A DNA stretch of 64,000 bases, taken from Flavobacterium xinjiangense (lineage in GTDB: Bacteria > Bacteroidota > Bacteroidia > Flavobacteriales > Flavobacteriaceae). The stretch is taken from the NCBI RefSeq assembly GCF_900142885.1, contig NZ_FRCL01000009.1:56409-120408 (forward strand), given 5' to 3'. Both the position numbers and the translations under genes were made by a program. The notes beneath the pieces are model-generated. The model saw only the letters and a list, made by a program, of their open reading frames with translations. It ran no database searches and had not been told where the DNA came from. Below, one piece after another: positions 15,697-26,200 of the stretch. Positions within the stretch are counted from its first letter, which is position 1, and each line of letters starts with the position of its first letter.

Positions 15697-16635
15697 ATGC
15701 TATGGTATTTCATGGAAGATAAAATTAATCATCAACGTATTAGGCCTATTCGCCAAATGTTGCTTGAAATGGCAGTAGGGAATTTCAGCTATCGTATTCA
15801 GCGGAGTACAGCTGATGATGAAGTGGAATCTTTAATATTGCTGTTGAATATGGTAGCCGAAGAATTAAAGTCCTCTTTTTCTCATCTGACTTATGTAAAT
15901 CCACACAACAGCTATAGTTCCTATGTTCAGGCCAGTTTTATTGTAGATTCCAGTTGGATAGTAAAAAAGATAAGTACAGATGTATCTGTTTTATTGGGAT
16001 ACAGTCCAAAAATGCTTTATGGAGCCGCTTTTGAAATTATTTTATCAGAAGAATCCGCTGTGTCTTTTAATAGCATCAAGGAGAAATTGTCAAAGAATAG
16101 TAGTTATTCAGAAAACTTGGAGTTGGTTTTTGTAAGCCAAAACCAATTGCTTGTGCCTGCTTTTTGTAACATTTGCCGTTTTATGGATAGTACTAAAATA
16201 TTAATTAGCTTAGTTACTACAATAGTTACTACAGCAGTTAGGGATAATGTTATTGCCGATGATTCTTCTGCTGTCCCTGTGATTCCAAGAAAAGAGTTCG
16301 TTTATCGTTTGTCCGATGTACAATTAATTCAGCAGGTTTACGATTATATTTTAATTCATATTGATAGTCCTTTACCAAATTTAAAAGAGCTATCTCATAT
16401 TTTTGGTACAAATGAGTATAAGTTAAAATATGGTTTTAAACATTTATTTAAAACCACTATTTATCAATTTTATAATGTAGAACGCTTAAAAAAAGCACAT
16501 TTGTTAATTGAGAATACTGGCATACCACTTAAAGAAATTGCCGCAATGAGCGGGTTTATAGATTACTCTAATTTTTCAAAAGCATTTAGGAAATCGTATG
16601 GCTATGCACCTAATAAAATTACAAGAAAGCAATAG
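15697..16635 (+). CDS. PAS-AraC family transcriptional regulator
   Basis: This 312-aa protein has three parts. Residues about 10-60 look like a HAMP-type linker (RIRPIRQMLLEMAVGNFSYR), residues about 85-180 a PAS domain (SFIVDSSWIVKKISTDV, LLGYSPKMLYG), and residues about 215-312 an AraC pair of helix-turn-helices (ELSHIFGTNEYKLKYGFKHLF; IAAMSGFIDYSNFSKAFRKSYG). The PAS domain predicts response to a small ligand or redox state. No membrane segment is seen, so the HAMP-like region is probably a cytoplasmic coiled linker. It diverges from the PLP/GNAT fusion enzyme and likely controls that gene. Confidence 0.8.
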   Translation: MLWYFMEDKINHQRIRPIRQMLLEMAVGNFSYRIQRSTADDEVESLILLLNMVAEELKSSFSHLTYVNPHNSYSSYVQASFIVDSSWIVKKISTDVSVLLGYSPKMLYGAAFEIILSEESAVSFNSIKEKLSKNSSYSENLELVFVSQNQLLVPAFCNICRFMDSTKILISLVTTIVTTAVRDNVIADDSSAVPVIPRKEFVYRLSDVQLIQQVYDYILIHIDSPLPNLKELSHIFGTNEYKLKYGFKHLFKTTIYQFYNVERLKKAHLLIENTGIPLKEIAAMSGFIDYSNFSKAFRKSYGYAPNKITRKQ

Positions 16636-16775
16636 CGACAGCCTTTTCTACTGCCTTAAATACGATGCTGTTTTATAATGGGTGTGTAAATAATACCTTT
16701 TTGACAACTAAATACTACCGATTTGCAAAGCCTTAGTCTTTTGTTTATCGGAATTTTATATCGGATTAAATTTAA

Positions 16776-18338
16776 ATGTTTATCGATATGAAACTACGTG
16801 CAACAACTCAAATCATTCTTCTTAACAGTATCTGTCTGCTATATGTTGTATTGTTTATTTATGCGGCAGTGAGTAAATTGCTGGATTTTGAGCAATTTCG
16901 TTTGCAATTGGGACAATCACCTTTGGTCAGTGTTTTTGCGGGTTGGGCCGCAGTGGGTGTGCCGACAGTTGAACTTTTTATTTCCTTACTTTTGATTTTT
17001 CCTAAATTTCGTCTTGCGGGACTTTTTGCTTCCTTTAGCCTCATGGTGATGTTTACTACTTATATCATTATCATTTTATATTTTAGTGCTTTTATTCCTT
17101 GTTCTTGCGGTGGTATTCTTGAAAAAATGAACTGGACACAGCACTTGTTTTTTAATATTGGCTTTATAGTTGTAGCTATTTTTGGATTAGTTTTAAGCAG
17201 AGAGCCGGTTTATTTTGAGGTTAATTCTGTCCAAAAGGAACCTGTAAATTTCTTGTTTTTTTTTAAGAAACGTAATGCTTTAATTCTGTCCATTTGTTTT
17301 TTATCCAGCGTATCGCTAGTCGTTTTATTGTATGCTTTATCGGAGCATTCCATACATCGTAATAACAGTTTTTTGCGCAGGTATCCACATCATCCCGTAA
17401 CTCAGTTAAACGGCTTACCTATTACGTATAACTCTTATTATATCGCGGGTGTCGCAAATGATCGTATTTATCTTGGAAATGTCACTGCACCGTTACACCT
17501 GTTAAGTATCGATACCAGCCTCCATGATGTGAAACCAATACGTCTTCGATTGGAGAGACGACATAATTATACTTTTTCGGCTGTTCAGATACGCATAAAT
17601 GCCCCCTATTTTTACCTTATTGATGGAACGGTACCTATTATTTTTAAGGGCACCATATCTGAGTGGTTTGGAAGACCTTTAGTTAAAGAGAAAAAATATT
17701 TTTCCCTATTGGAGCCTATGGATTCTAATCATTTTGCTTTAAGAAGTATGAATCCGTTTACCAATGAGTATGTACTGGGGACACTCTTTACTAATGATAG
17801 TTTTCATCTGAAATTGGCACCTCATTTACTTCAAAAACAAGTTGATGGTACCTTTGATACTGATGGTATGCTTACTTATAATAAGCAGCTCCAGCAACTG
17901 ATTTATGTGTATTATTATCGCAATGCATTTGTTGTTGCCGACCGGAATTTGCAGACAGTGTATCGTGGTAAAACTATTGATACCGTCAGTCATGCTTCTA
18001 TAAAAGTCGCATATCTGCATACCAAGAAGGAAAAAAAGCTTGTGATACAGCCACCAATGATTCAATTGTTTAGTACTTCTGCAGGGAAATATCTTTTCGT
18101 CATATCGAATCGTCTTGGTCGTTATGAGCCTGAAGCAATGTTAAAAGAAGCGTCTATAGTTGATGTTTATAATTTGCAAAAGCAAACCTATGAGTTCAGT
18201 TTCTATTTATATAATTACAAGAACGAGAAAGTAAAGAGTTTTAAAGTTTATGGGAATTTACTCATAGCCCTGACGGAACACTATATTGTTACTTATAAAT
18301 TAAAAGCCAATAGTTTTGATTTTACCCTTCAGGATTAA
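16776..18338 (+). CDS. MauE/DoxX-family membrane protein with large C-terminal domain
   Basis: This 520-aa protein has four N-terminal membrane segments (about 12-33, 47-72, 78-104, 121-141) with a CSCGG pair (Cys109, Cys111), the hallmark of MauE/DoxX redox-associated proteins, and a fifth segment at about 169-188. Residues 190-520 form a beta-rich domain with repeats of aromatic strands, resembling a periplasmic beta-propeller. MauE-like proteins are linked to disulfide handling during export. The next gene encodes a small exported protein with four cysteines, a likely substrate. ATG 16776 is used; ATG 16788 is also possible. Confidence 0.7.
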   Translation: MFIDMKLRATTQIILLNSICLLYVVLFIYAAVSKLLDFEQFRLQLGQSPLVSVFAGWAAVGVPTVELFISLLLIFPKFRLAGLFASFSLMVMFTTYIIIILYFSAFIPCSCGGILEKMNWTQHLFFNIGFIVVAIFGLVLSREPVYFEVNSVQKEPVNFLFFFKKRNALILSICFLSSVSLVVLLYALSEHSIHRNNSFLRRYPHHPVTQLNGLPITYNSYYIAGVANDRIYLGNVTAPLHLLSIDTSLHDVKPIRLRLERRHNYTFSAVQIRINAPYFYLIDGTVPIIFKGTISEWFGRPLVKEKKYFSLLEPMDSNHFALRSMNPFTNEYVLGTLFTNDSFHLKLAPHLLQKQVDGTFDTDGMLTYNKQLQQLIYVYYYRNAFVVADRNLQTVYRGKTIDTVSHASIKVAYLHTKKEKKLVIQPPMIQLFSTSAGKYLFVISNRLGRYEPEAMLKEASIVDVYNLQKQTYEFSFYLYNYKNEKVKSFKVYGNLLIALTEHYIVTYKLKANSFDFTLQD

Positions 18339-18582
18339 TGATTTCCCTGACACGTAATTCTATCCATTTTTGTGTTTTTTCACGCTGCAAAAAGCACGGA
18401 GTAAGTTTGAATGTATCTCTTTTGAAAGGGTAAATTGTTAGAGTACATGCTTGGAATGATGACTCACGAATGGTTATAATCAGATTCAACAAATAAAAAT
18501 ATATATGATATACCGGCCAGTATCAGGGGAAGATCGAAAACCTGTAAAATAGAGTAGATCCTCATGTTTAAATTTTATTATT

Positions 18583-18855
18583 ATGAAAACTAGAATTTTA
18601 AAAACAGTTCTACCTGTGGCAGCGATTATGTTTGCCATTGCAGGTGCTTTTGCCTCACAAACTTCAGGTAAGGGAGTTTTGGCAGTACAAACGGGTTATA
18701 TTGATGCTCCATCACCATGCAGTGAAGCTGTAACCTGTAATACAAATGTTGGACCGCTGTGCACCCTTTTGGTCAATGGGATTCAACGTCAGGCCTACGG
18801 CAAGATTAATCCTCAGGATTCAAACTGTACGAAGGTTCTTTACAGAAATAATTAA
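18583..18855 (+). CDS. DUF6520-like exported small protein with four cysteines
   Basis: This 90-aa protein has a clear signal peptide (basic MKTRILK, then a hydrophobic stretch to AGAFA at about residue 24) and a mature part of about 66 aa with cysteines at 46, 52, 60 and 82. This agrees with my recollection of DUF6520, a Bacteroidota family often found beside MauE genes. Two disulfides are possible and would need the neighbouring MauE-type redox protein. The gene ends 20 bases before a perfect terminator. Its function is unknown; a secreted structural, signalling or antagonistic peptide are all open. Confidence 0.7.
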   Translation: MKTRILKTVLPVAAIMFAIAGAFASQTSGKGVLAVQTGYIDAPSPCSEAVTCNTNVGPLCTLLVNGIQRQAYGKINPQDSNCTKVLYRNN

Positions 18856-18875
18856 GAACTTTTAAATTAATGATT

Positions 18876-18905
18876 AAAGGTGTCCGGAGATCGGACACCT
18901 TTTTT
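18876..18905. terminator. Bidirectional terminator between converging genes
   Basis: Perfect 11-bp arms AAAGGTGTCCG (18876-18886) and CGGACACCTTT (18892-18902) with a 5-base loop and a T run on the plus strand. It separates the plus-strand DUF6520-like gene from the minus-strand peptidase and can serve both. Confidence 0.9.
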
Positions 18906-18908
18906 ATT

Positions 18909-21545
18909 TTAATTATTAGCCATCCAGCCCGCTGGAGGTACTCCTTTTAAATAGTAGTCAAACCAGTTTTTGACACGGAAATAAAGATCTTCTTGATAGG
19001 TCTGATCTGTGAGGACATGTTCTTGTCCGGGATAAACAATAAGAGTACTTTTTTTATGCAACCTCCACAACGCAGTTTGCAGTTTCGTACTATTTGACCA
19101 GTCTACGGACTTATCCTCATTCCCAGTCCATATTAGTAAAGGGGTATTGATGTTTTGAACGCTCCCAATAGGAGAATTTTTTAAAAATTCCTCGGAGTAA
19201 AATGGAGCTTGTATTCGGAATTGCTGGTTTTCAAAACGCCAAATATTTGATTGCCCATAGCCACCAGATGACAAATAGAAGCTTAGTAAGTCCGTTGCCG
19301 GAGCGCCCGCTACAGCAGTTTTAAAGATATTAGTATGACCGATAATATAAGTTGTTTCTACGCCGCCATAAGAATGTCCTATCAGTCCTATATTGTTTTT
19401 GTCTACCGAGCCCATTTCTATAACTTTAGCTACTGCTGCCTCCACACAATTAAGTGCCGAATTTCCGGGCTCGTTTAACTTGTATGCTAAGTCTGGCATC
19501 AGTACAAAATACTCTTCTGTCGTGAAGTTGGTTGGATTAAAACCATTGATTAATTTCAAAGAGGGTGCTACGTAATTATATACCTCATCCGATTTTTTTT
19601 GGTAAATGTTTACGATCATTGGATATTTCCTTCCCGGAACATAATCTGCAGGATAAAATAGTGCCCCTTTTAATGGCTTTCCATCGGCATTTAGGTAATG
19701 AATCAATTCTGATTTTCCCCAAAAAAAGTCTTTTTGTTGCCCATTGGCTTGTGCTATTTGTTTTTCTTTTCCGGAAGCGGTCAGCAGTATTAGTTTTGGA
19801 GAAACATCAAATCGACTTTCCATAAACTGAAACACAGGACTGTTTTTTGCCTTTTGAAGCGCAAACAACTTCATGTCCTTGCGAATCAATTCTTTTATTC
19901 CTGATGATTTATTCCAAATGGAGTAGGTTTGTTGCAGTGTAGTATTGTCCATAGTTTCAAGTAATAATCCCTCTTTGTCAGTATATGATTTTGCCATGAA
20001 GCCATAAAAATTATTTCGAACCAAGCGCTGAATTTGGCCGTCATAAATACGATAAGTGATTTGTCTTTTTCTGCCGTCCGTTATTTTCTCTTTTTTACTG
20101 CCATCATTTGTCATCAGCCAAATATCAAACTGGTCGTAGAGAATGATTTTTTCATCATTTGAAGTCCAACCGGGAAGATCATAAGGAGGAATGGCACCAG
20201 CCTGATCGCACTCTACATCATAAAAAGGAATGTTCATTTTAGCAGTAATACAATTGCTTTTTCCCGTGGCAATATTGTATACCCACCAATTGTTTAATTT
20301 AAAATAAGCTACATATTTTCCAGAGGGGGAGACCACTGTGTGCTTAAATTCGTTGATTATTTTTTTTACAATCAATTTTTTATTCCCTGTTTTTAAATCT
20401 TTCAGATAGAGATCGATGTACTCTCCCACATATTCAAATTGGGGAAGGTATTCGATAGTGTTATATACTAGCGCATTTTTTTGGTCACCAGTTAGCACGG
20501 CATTCGGATGCTGGTCATCTTCTACAGCTACAATTTTATTGTTTTCTGGCCACCAGACGGACCATTTTTCTATACTTACCCACGGTTTTTCTTCTTTTTT
20601 TGGTGGTGGTACTTGTTTGTCATTGGCGTTCCAAATGCTAATTTCGGATAGTTTTTTCTGGGTCTCCGTTTGTACTATTTCTTTTTCATTCGCTACGGCA
20701 CGGATGTTTAAGAACAATTGTTTGCTGTCGTCAGAGAGGTAGAGTTTTGATAGGGGTATCCAACAGTCTTTTGGAAAGGAAGCTGTTGTCAATGGATCAA
20801 GTATTTTACTTTTCGGTGTGCTATCCATTTTGGAGCAGAAATGAACTTTGTTGCAGCTTAATTCTGGATTTTCATTTTTGTATTCTTCAAAGAAAGCTAA
20901 TGCCTTTCCGGATTTGTTCCATGCTAAGCCCGAGTAGCTGTTTTGGGAGTTCGCTGCGATTGTTGTTGCTCGAAGTGTGTTGGAAAGATCAATTGTTTTT
21001 ACTGTTTTCAATCCTTTTTCCTCGGTAATAATTGCCAACATATTGCCGTTTGGGTTTAGGTTTTTTTCCTTTACGTTTTCAATGGTGGTTGTTATAAAGG
21101 TTTTCAGATTATGAAACGTAAATGTTTTCAAAGCTTCGTTGTACAATAGCACGTATCGGCTATCTGGTGTAAAGGTACCTTGGGAAAGCCCTTCAAATCG
21201 ACGCATTTTTCCAGTATGTAGGTTTAAAAGGTTTAGACTATCATTTTTTATAAACGAAAACCAATTGCTATTGGGCGTAAAAGTTTCACCATGTCCTGAT
21301 GGAAAACTGTACTTGAAGTTGGTTGTCGTATTCTTCAGATAGAGCGTGTCTTTATCATCCGCATGACTGATGGTGTAGGATATCCAACTGCCATCGTCCG
21401 CTAATTTACCGGATGCTAACGTATTCCATAATTTATAGTCATCAGGGGTCAATTTCCGTTTTTGTTGTGAATGACACTTTAGTGGCAATATTTGCAATAC
21501 AATAAAGAGTAGTGTAATCGTATTTATTCTGTATAGTAGTTTCAT
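18909..21545 (-). CDS. Exported S9 family (prolyl oligopeptidase-like) peptidase
   Basis: This 878-aa protein begins with a signal peptide (to about residue 26) and has a large N-terminal propeller-like region that gates the active site in this family. The C-terminal alpha/beta-hydrolase domain carries GHSYGG (Ser725), an Asp in GNEDKSV (about 811) and His in GQEHV (about 843), the complete catalytic triad. Such enzymes cleave short peptides, often after proline. It lies downstream of the SusD-SusC pair on the same strand, 225 bases away, so peptides taken up by SusCD are the likely substrates. Confidence 0.85.
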   Translation of the reverse strand: MKLLYRINTITLLFIVLQILPLKCHSQQKRKLTPDDYKLWNTLASGKLADDGSWISYTISHADDKDTLYLKNTTTNFKYSFPSGHGETFTPNSNWFSFIKNDSLNLLNLHTGKMRRFEGLSQGTFTPDSRYVLLYNEALKTFTFHNLKTFITTTIENVKEKNLNPNGNMLAIITEEKGLKTVKTIDLSNTLRATTIAANSQNSYSGLAWNKSGKALAFFEEYKNENPELSCNKVHFCSKMDSTPKSKILDPLTTASFPKDCWIPLSKLYLSDDSKQLFLNIRAVANEKEIVQTETQKKLSEISIWNANDKQVPPPKKEEKPWVSIEKWSVWWPENNKIVAVEDDQHPNAVLTGDQKNALVYNTIEYLPQFEYVGEYIDLYLKDLKTGNKKLIVKKIINEFKHTVVSPSGKYVAYFKLNNWWVYNIATGKSNCITAKMNIPFYDVECDQAGAIPPYDLPGWTSNDEKIILYDQFDIWLMTNDGSKKEKITDGRKRQITYRIYDGQIQRLVRNNFYGFMAKSYTDKEGLLLETMDNTTLQQTYSIWNKSSGIKELIRKDMKLFALQKAKNSPVFQFMESRFDVSPKLILLTASGKEKQIAQANGQQKDFFWGKSELIHYLNADGKPLKGALFYPADYVPGRKYPMIVNIYQKKSDEVYNYVAPSLKLINGFNPTNFTTEEYFVLMPDLAYKLNEPGNSALNCVEAAVAKVIEMGSVDKNNIGLIGHSYGGVETTYIIGHTNIFKTAVAGAPATDLLSFYLSSGGYGQSNIWRFENQQFRIQAPFYSEEFLKNSPIGSVQNINTPLLIWTGNEDKSVDWSNSTKLQTALWRLHKKSTLIVYPGQEHVLTDQTYQEDLYFRVKNWFDYYLKGVPPAGWMANN

Positions 21546-21769
21546 AATTGTTGTTTTTCCTCTTCCCGGCCCTCTCCTAGAAGAGGGAGCGAAGAATGAA
21601 TTGGATTCAAGATTGTCTAGTATTAAAAATTTACGCTCAATGCCTTTTTTGGTTCATTTCATTTTAAAAAACCTGAGATGTTGGAACAAAAAAATATTTC
21701 GTATTCGATTCCGTTCGGGATGACTTGTAAGAGCTTACCGTTTTTAATAACCATACTTTAGGAATTGCT

Positions 21770-23182
21770 TTAGTATCCGGGATTTTGCGGAAGCAGATTA
21801 CTGTTCAACAAAAGTTCCGTTTCTGGCAATGGCCATAATATGTCTGTTGTATTCCAGCCTGGTTTTATAGCTGATAATACTGGATTAGATTGCCCGCTTC
21901 TTTTGAGGTCAAACCAGCGTTGGCCTTGTTCGGTGAACAGTTCCACACGGCGCTCTTGCAATATTGCTTCCAGAATTTCTTGCTTTGTGTTGGCAGTGGT
22001 ATTTGCCAGACCCGCACGATTCCTGATTTTGTTGAGGTCTTCTTTTGCCCCAATGCTGTTTCCCTGTTGTGCTCGGGCTTCTGCCCGGATTAAATACACT
22101 TCTTCCAAGCGGAACAAAATGGAATATTCGGCAGAGGAGCCTGTATTATTATTTTGCTTGTATTTATTAGGGTAATACCAGTTTTGGGTTCCATCAGAAA
22201 CAGTACCTATCCAATGGTTTTTTCTCTGGTCTCCTGTTTCAAATGCATTACTCAAATCCACAGTTAAGGCTCTGTTGGGAGGGGGACCGGATGCAAAGAT
22301 GAAATTTTGCCCTTCTAAAGTATTTTGTCCATCTCCTTGTGGTTTTAGTTGCCAGAGTGTGCTTGTACCGTTTTTTAGAAAAACCTTATCCAAGTCATCT
22401 TGTAATGCGTATGTTGCAGTATTGTTGATCACTAAATTGGATGCTATTTCTGCTGCTTCCCAGTTGCTAGCATACAGCTGTACTCTTGCAAGGAAAGCTT
22501 CGGCTACAGTTCGATTGGGGCGTACCCGCTCTCCACCGATGTAATTTGCCGGTAGCAGTGTTTCTGCTGTTTTCAGATCAGTAATTAGCAATGGGTACAG
22601 TATTTCTTGGCTCAATTTTTTTGCTTTAGCGTTGACTTGATAGGCGGTTGAGGTGATATATGGGATTTCTCCAAAGAGGTTCAGTAGATAAAAGTGGATG
22701 TACGATCGCACAAACAGAGCTTCTCCCTTTAATTGATTTTTATCGTTCTGTGAAATTCCCGTCGACCTGTCAACGCCTTCCAGTACTGCATTGGCAGCAA
22801 ATACTAAATTGTAGCTGTCGTTCCAGGTGCCCGTAACTGTTGTATTGGAAGGCAATAGGTTGTTTTTAAAAAAAGCTTCTTCGGGAAGACTGCCGTTACT
22901 GTAATAAGCCAGTTCATCCCCGTAACTTCCCAGTAGGATTGAAAGTCCATTCAAATCTCCTGTCACCAGAACATTGTTCCGAAGTCTCCCATAGATGTTT
23001 ACTAAAGCCGCTTCAGCAGTGGCCTTATCCTGAAAAACGCTTTCGCCGGTAAGCTGTGAGTCAGGCACATCTACATCGACAAAACTCTCACAACTGGAAA
23101 AGAATATGGTCAACGTTATAAAGAAACTTATAAGCCATAGTATTTCAACTATATTGATAAAATTATTTCGTATGAATTTCAT
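21770..23182 (-). CDS. SusD/RagB-like outer-membrane nutrient-binding lipoprotein
   Basis: This 470-aa protein has a lipoprotein signal ending FFSSC (Cys31) followed by ESFVDVDVPDSQLTG, the classic SusD N-terminus. Internal features include TPR-like helices and the C-terminal segment REERVELFTEQGQRWFDLKRSG-type motif, here QERRVELFTEQGQRWFDLKR, shortened in quotation. The gene follows susC by 18 bases, the standard pairing. SusD proteins sit on the cell surface and pass ligand to SusC. No glycoside hydrolase or polysaccharide lyase is nearby, so the ligand is more likely a peptide, given the adjacent peptidase. That is inference. Confidence 0.9.
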   Translation of the reverse strand: MKFIRNNFINIVEILWLISFFITLTIFFSSCESFVDVDVPDSQLTGESVFQDKATAEAALVNIYGRLRNNVLVTGDLNGLSILLGSYGDELAYYSNGSLPEEAFFKNNLLPSNTTVTGTWNDSYNLVFAANAVLEGVDRSTGISQNDKNQLKGEALFVRSYIHFYLLNLFGEIPYITSTAYQVNAKAKKLSQEILYPLLITDLKTAETLLPANYIGGERVRPNRTVAEAFLARVQLYASNWEAAEIASNLVINNTATYALQDDLDKVFLKNGTSTLWQLKPQGDGQNTLEGQNFIFASGPPPNRALTVDLSNAFETGDQRKNHWIGTVSDGTQNWYYPNKYKQNNNTGSSAEYSILFRLEEVYLIRAEARAQQGNSIGAKEDLNKIRNRAGLANTTANTKQEILEAILQERRVELFTEQGQRWFDLKRSGQSNPVLSAIKPGWNTTDILWPLPETELLLNSNLLPQNPGY

Positions 23183-23200
23183 GTTATTTTGTTTTTAAGT

Positions 23201-26200
23201 TTAAAAATTCAATTGTATTCCCATAGTCAACACACGCAAAGGAGGCAGGCTGCCTTGCGATTGATTTTCCGGATCAGGTCCTTTGAAACTGGTTATCGTG
23301 AGCAAATTTTGACCCTGCAAATACAGACGGCATCGGCCTATTTTTGACCAGGAGTCAGGAAGGGTATAGCTTATCGAAAGGTTTTTTAGCCTTATAAAAG
23401 AGGCGTCAGTGAAGACCGCATCACTGCTGCTGTAATTGTAAAATGCATTTACGACATCATTATTAAAGCCAGCAGTATATTGCTGAAATGCACTGGTGTC
23501 GCCTGGCTGTTGCCAGCGATCCAGTACTGCAACGGGTTGGTTATTTCCAACACCCGGAAGCACCCCTGTGTAATTGAAGTTGATTCCCAACTGCTTCACG
23601 AATTGAAAAAGAAAATCCAACTGCCAATTTTTATAGGTCAGGCTGTTTTGTAGCCCACCAAAGAAATTAGGATTGGTGTGGACTATATTCTGACGGTCCT
23701 CTGGTGCTGTTATGGCTCCGTCATGATTGTAATCTTCAAATTGATATATTCCTGTTTGCGGATTTATACCCGTGAAATGGTATACTTTTCGGATGTCCAG
23801 CGGCTGGCCTATTTCATACTGATTAGCATAAGTAGAGGCAGCTAATCCAGGAAACGCGATTAATTTATTACGGGCTATTGTAGCGTTAGCCATAGTGCTC
23901 CATTTGAATTGCCTGTTCTGGAAATTCACGGTTCTCAATTCCAGTTCCCAGCCTGTATTTTCCACAGTGGCGTTTAGATTGGCTTGGATAGAAGTGAATC
24001 CTGTTGTGCCGGGCAACGGAATGCCTACCAGCTGGTTCGAAGAGCAATTGCTATAGTACGCCGTGCTAAGAAGAACACGGTCCTTTAAAAAGCCCGTTTC
24101 TAAAGCTACTTCCAGTTTTTTATTGGTTTCCCAGCTAAAATCAGGATTATACAAACGGGTGGGCTGCAGGCCGGTGATGCCTTGATAACTTATCCCCGAA
24201 GAACTGTAGGTATTTAAAAACTGGTAGTCACCTATTTGGTCGTTTCCCGTGGTTCCGTAGCTGGCTCTTAACTTCCCGAAACTTAAGAAGGGGAGGGCTT
24301 CGTCGATAAAGTCTTCTTTGCCAAACAACCAAGCAGCGCCTACAGCACCAAAATTAGCAAAGTGCTTATCCGCGCCAAAACGACTGGAACCATCCCGACG
24401 TCCGGTTAGGTTAAGGATGTATTTTTGCTGCAAGTTGTAATTTACACGTCCAAAAACAGCATTGTAACGATAGGTGCTGTTGTCGTTGTTGAGTATGGCT
24501 ATATGGGCAGCCGAAGCAATGTTGGTTAGCAGACTATTGCTGGAAAAACCGGAAGCATAGAGGGCCTGTTGTTCTCTGGTCTGCTCTTGAAAAGTGGCTC
24601 CTGCCAGTATTTTGAATGTGCCCAAGCCCACTTCTTGTTGGTAGGTCAGTTGGGGTTCGATGCTCCAGGACTGTTTTTTGGCTTGGTTCAATAGGAAATA
24701 GGATGCAGAACTGTTGAGACCCCAAGCTGGATTGTAGACCGTTGAAGGGGATTTTTTAGACTCTTCTAAGCGGTTGTCTGTAAACCCTAAAGTAGTTTTT
24801 ACCTCTAAGCCAGGCATGATTTTATAGCCGATGGCACTGCTTGCTGTAAGATTGTTGGTTTTGGCGAGGTATTTCTCCTCTAAAAGACGCAGCGGGTTAT
24901 CCCAGGTCGAGTTCTCCCAATTCAGATTGCCATTTGGATCATATAATTCAGGTGCATTGGGGGACAGGACACTTGCTTCCCGTGTAAGATCTGTACCCAA
25001 CAGGTTGTTTTTATCAGCCACATAGTTACCGGAAAGACTGATGCTGAATTTATTATTGTCGGCGATATGGTTGATATTGAAATGGAGGGCAGTTTTGCCA
25101 TAGGCGAAATTACCTGGGAATACGGTCGTTTCTTTGAACCTTGTTCCGCGTATGAGGAACTGTGTATTGCTGGTACCACCAGAAACGGCGGTCTCGATAT
25201 TTTGGGTCAATGCTGTTCCGCCAATGAGTTCTTTTTGCCAATTGGTGTATCGGTTTTGATCCCAAGTCCCGTTGATATCATAAGCCCAATCAGGGTATTG
25301 GGTGAAGCCATCATTAGCAAATGCCTCCCTGCGCATTTCGAGATATTGAGGTGTATTCATTAAATTCAGCGTTCGGGTGACTTTACCTGTTCCGCTGTAG
25401 GCATTCAGTGTAAACGTTGTTTTACCTGATTTTCCTTTTTTGGTGGTAATGAGGACGACACCATTTGCACCACGAGAACCATATATGGCTGTGGCATCGG
25501 CATCTTTTAGGATTTCTATGTTTTCTATATCGGAAGGATTGATGCCATTGAGGGGGTTAATACCCGCAGCAGAAAGGATTGTACTGGAAAGGAGAGTATT
25601 GCCTAAATTTTCTGATGCGTACGGCATACCATCAATAATATATAATGGGTTATTTCCATCTGTTCTTAAGCTGTTTTTTCCCCGAATTTGAATGTCGAAA
25701 CCGCCACCCGGAACACCTGTGGTCTGGGTGATATTGACACCAGGCATGCGACCCTGCATCACCGCCAGCACATTAGTAACGGGTTGCTTTTCTATGGCTG
25801 CTGCTGTTATTTTTGCAATACTTCCCGTGCGTTCACTTTCTTTTACGGAATAGTAACCGGTATTGACCAGTACTTCTTTTAGGGTTGTTGCATCTTCTTT
25901 TAGTTGGATGTTGATTGTTTCCCGTCCGTCTATTTGCACCAGGACTGTTTTGAATCCCATAAAAGAGAAAACTAACGTATCGTCAGGTGATGCTGCAATT
26001 GTGTATTGCCCGTAGTAATCCGAGATGGTTGTTGTAAGTTTCCCTTTTACGGAAATGGTTACTCCTGGTAAGGAGTTATTTCCATCGGTTATAGTGCCTT
26101 TTATTTGCGTTAGTAGTATTAGGGGCTGGTTTTGCCTCAATACCTTGTTGGCTATAGCAGGGGTACAGAAGAAGTACAGGCCAAAAATAAGCGAATACCA

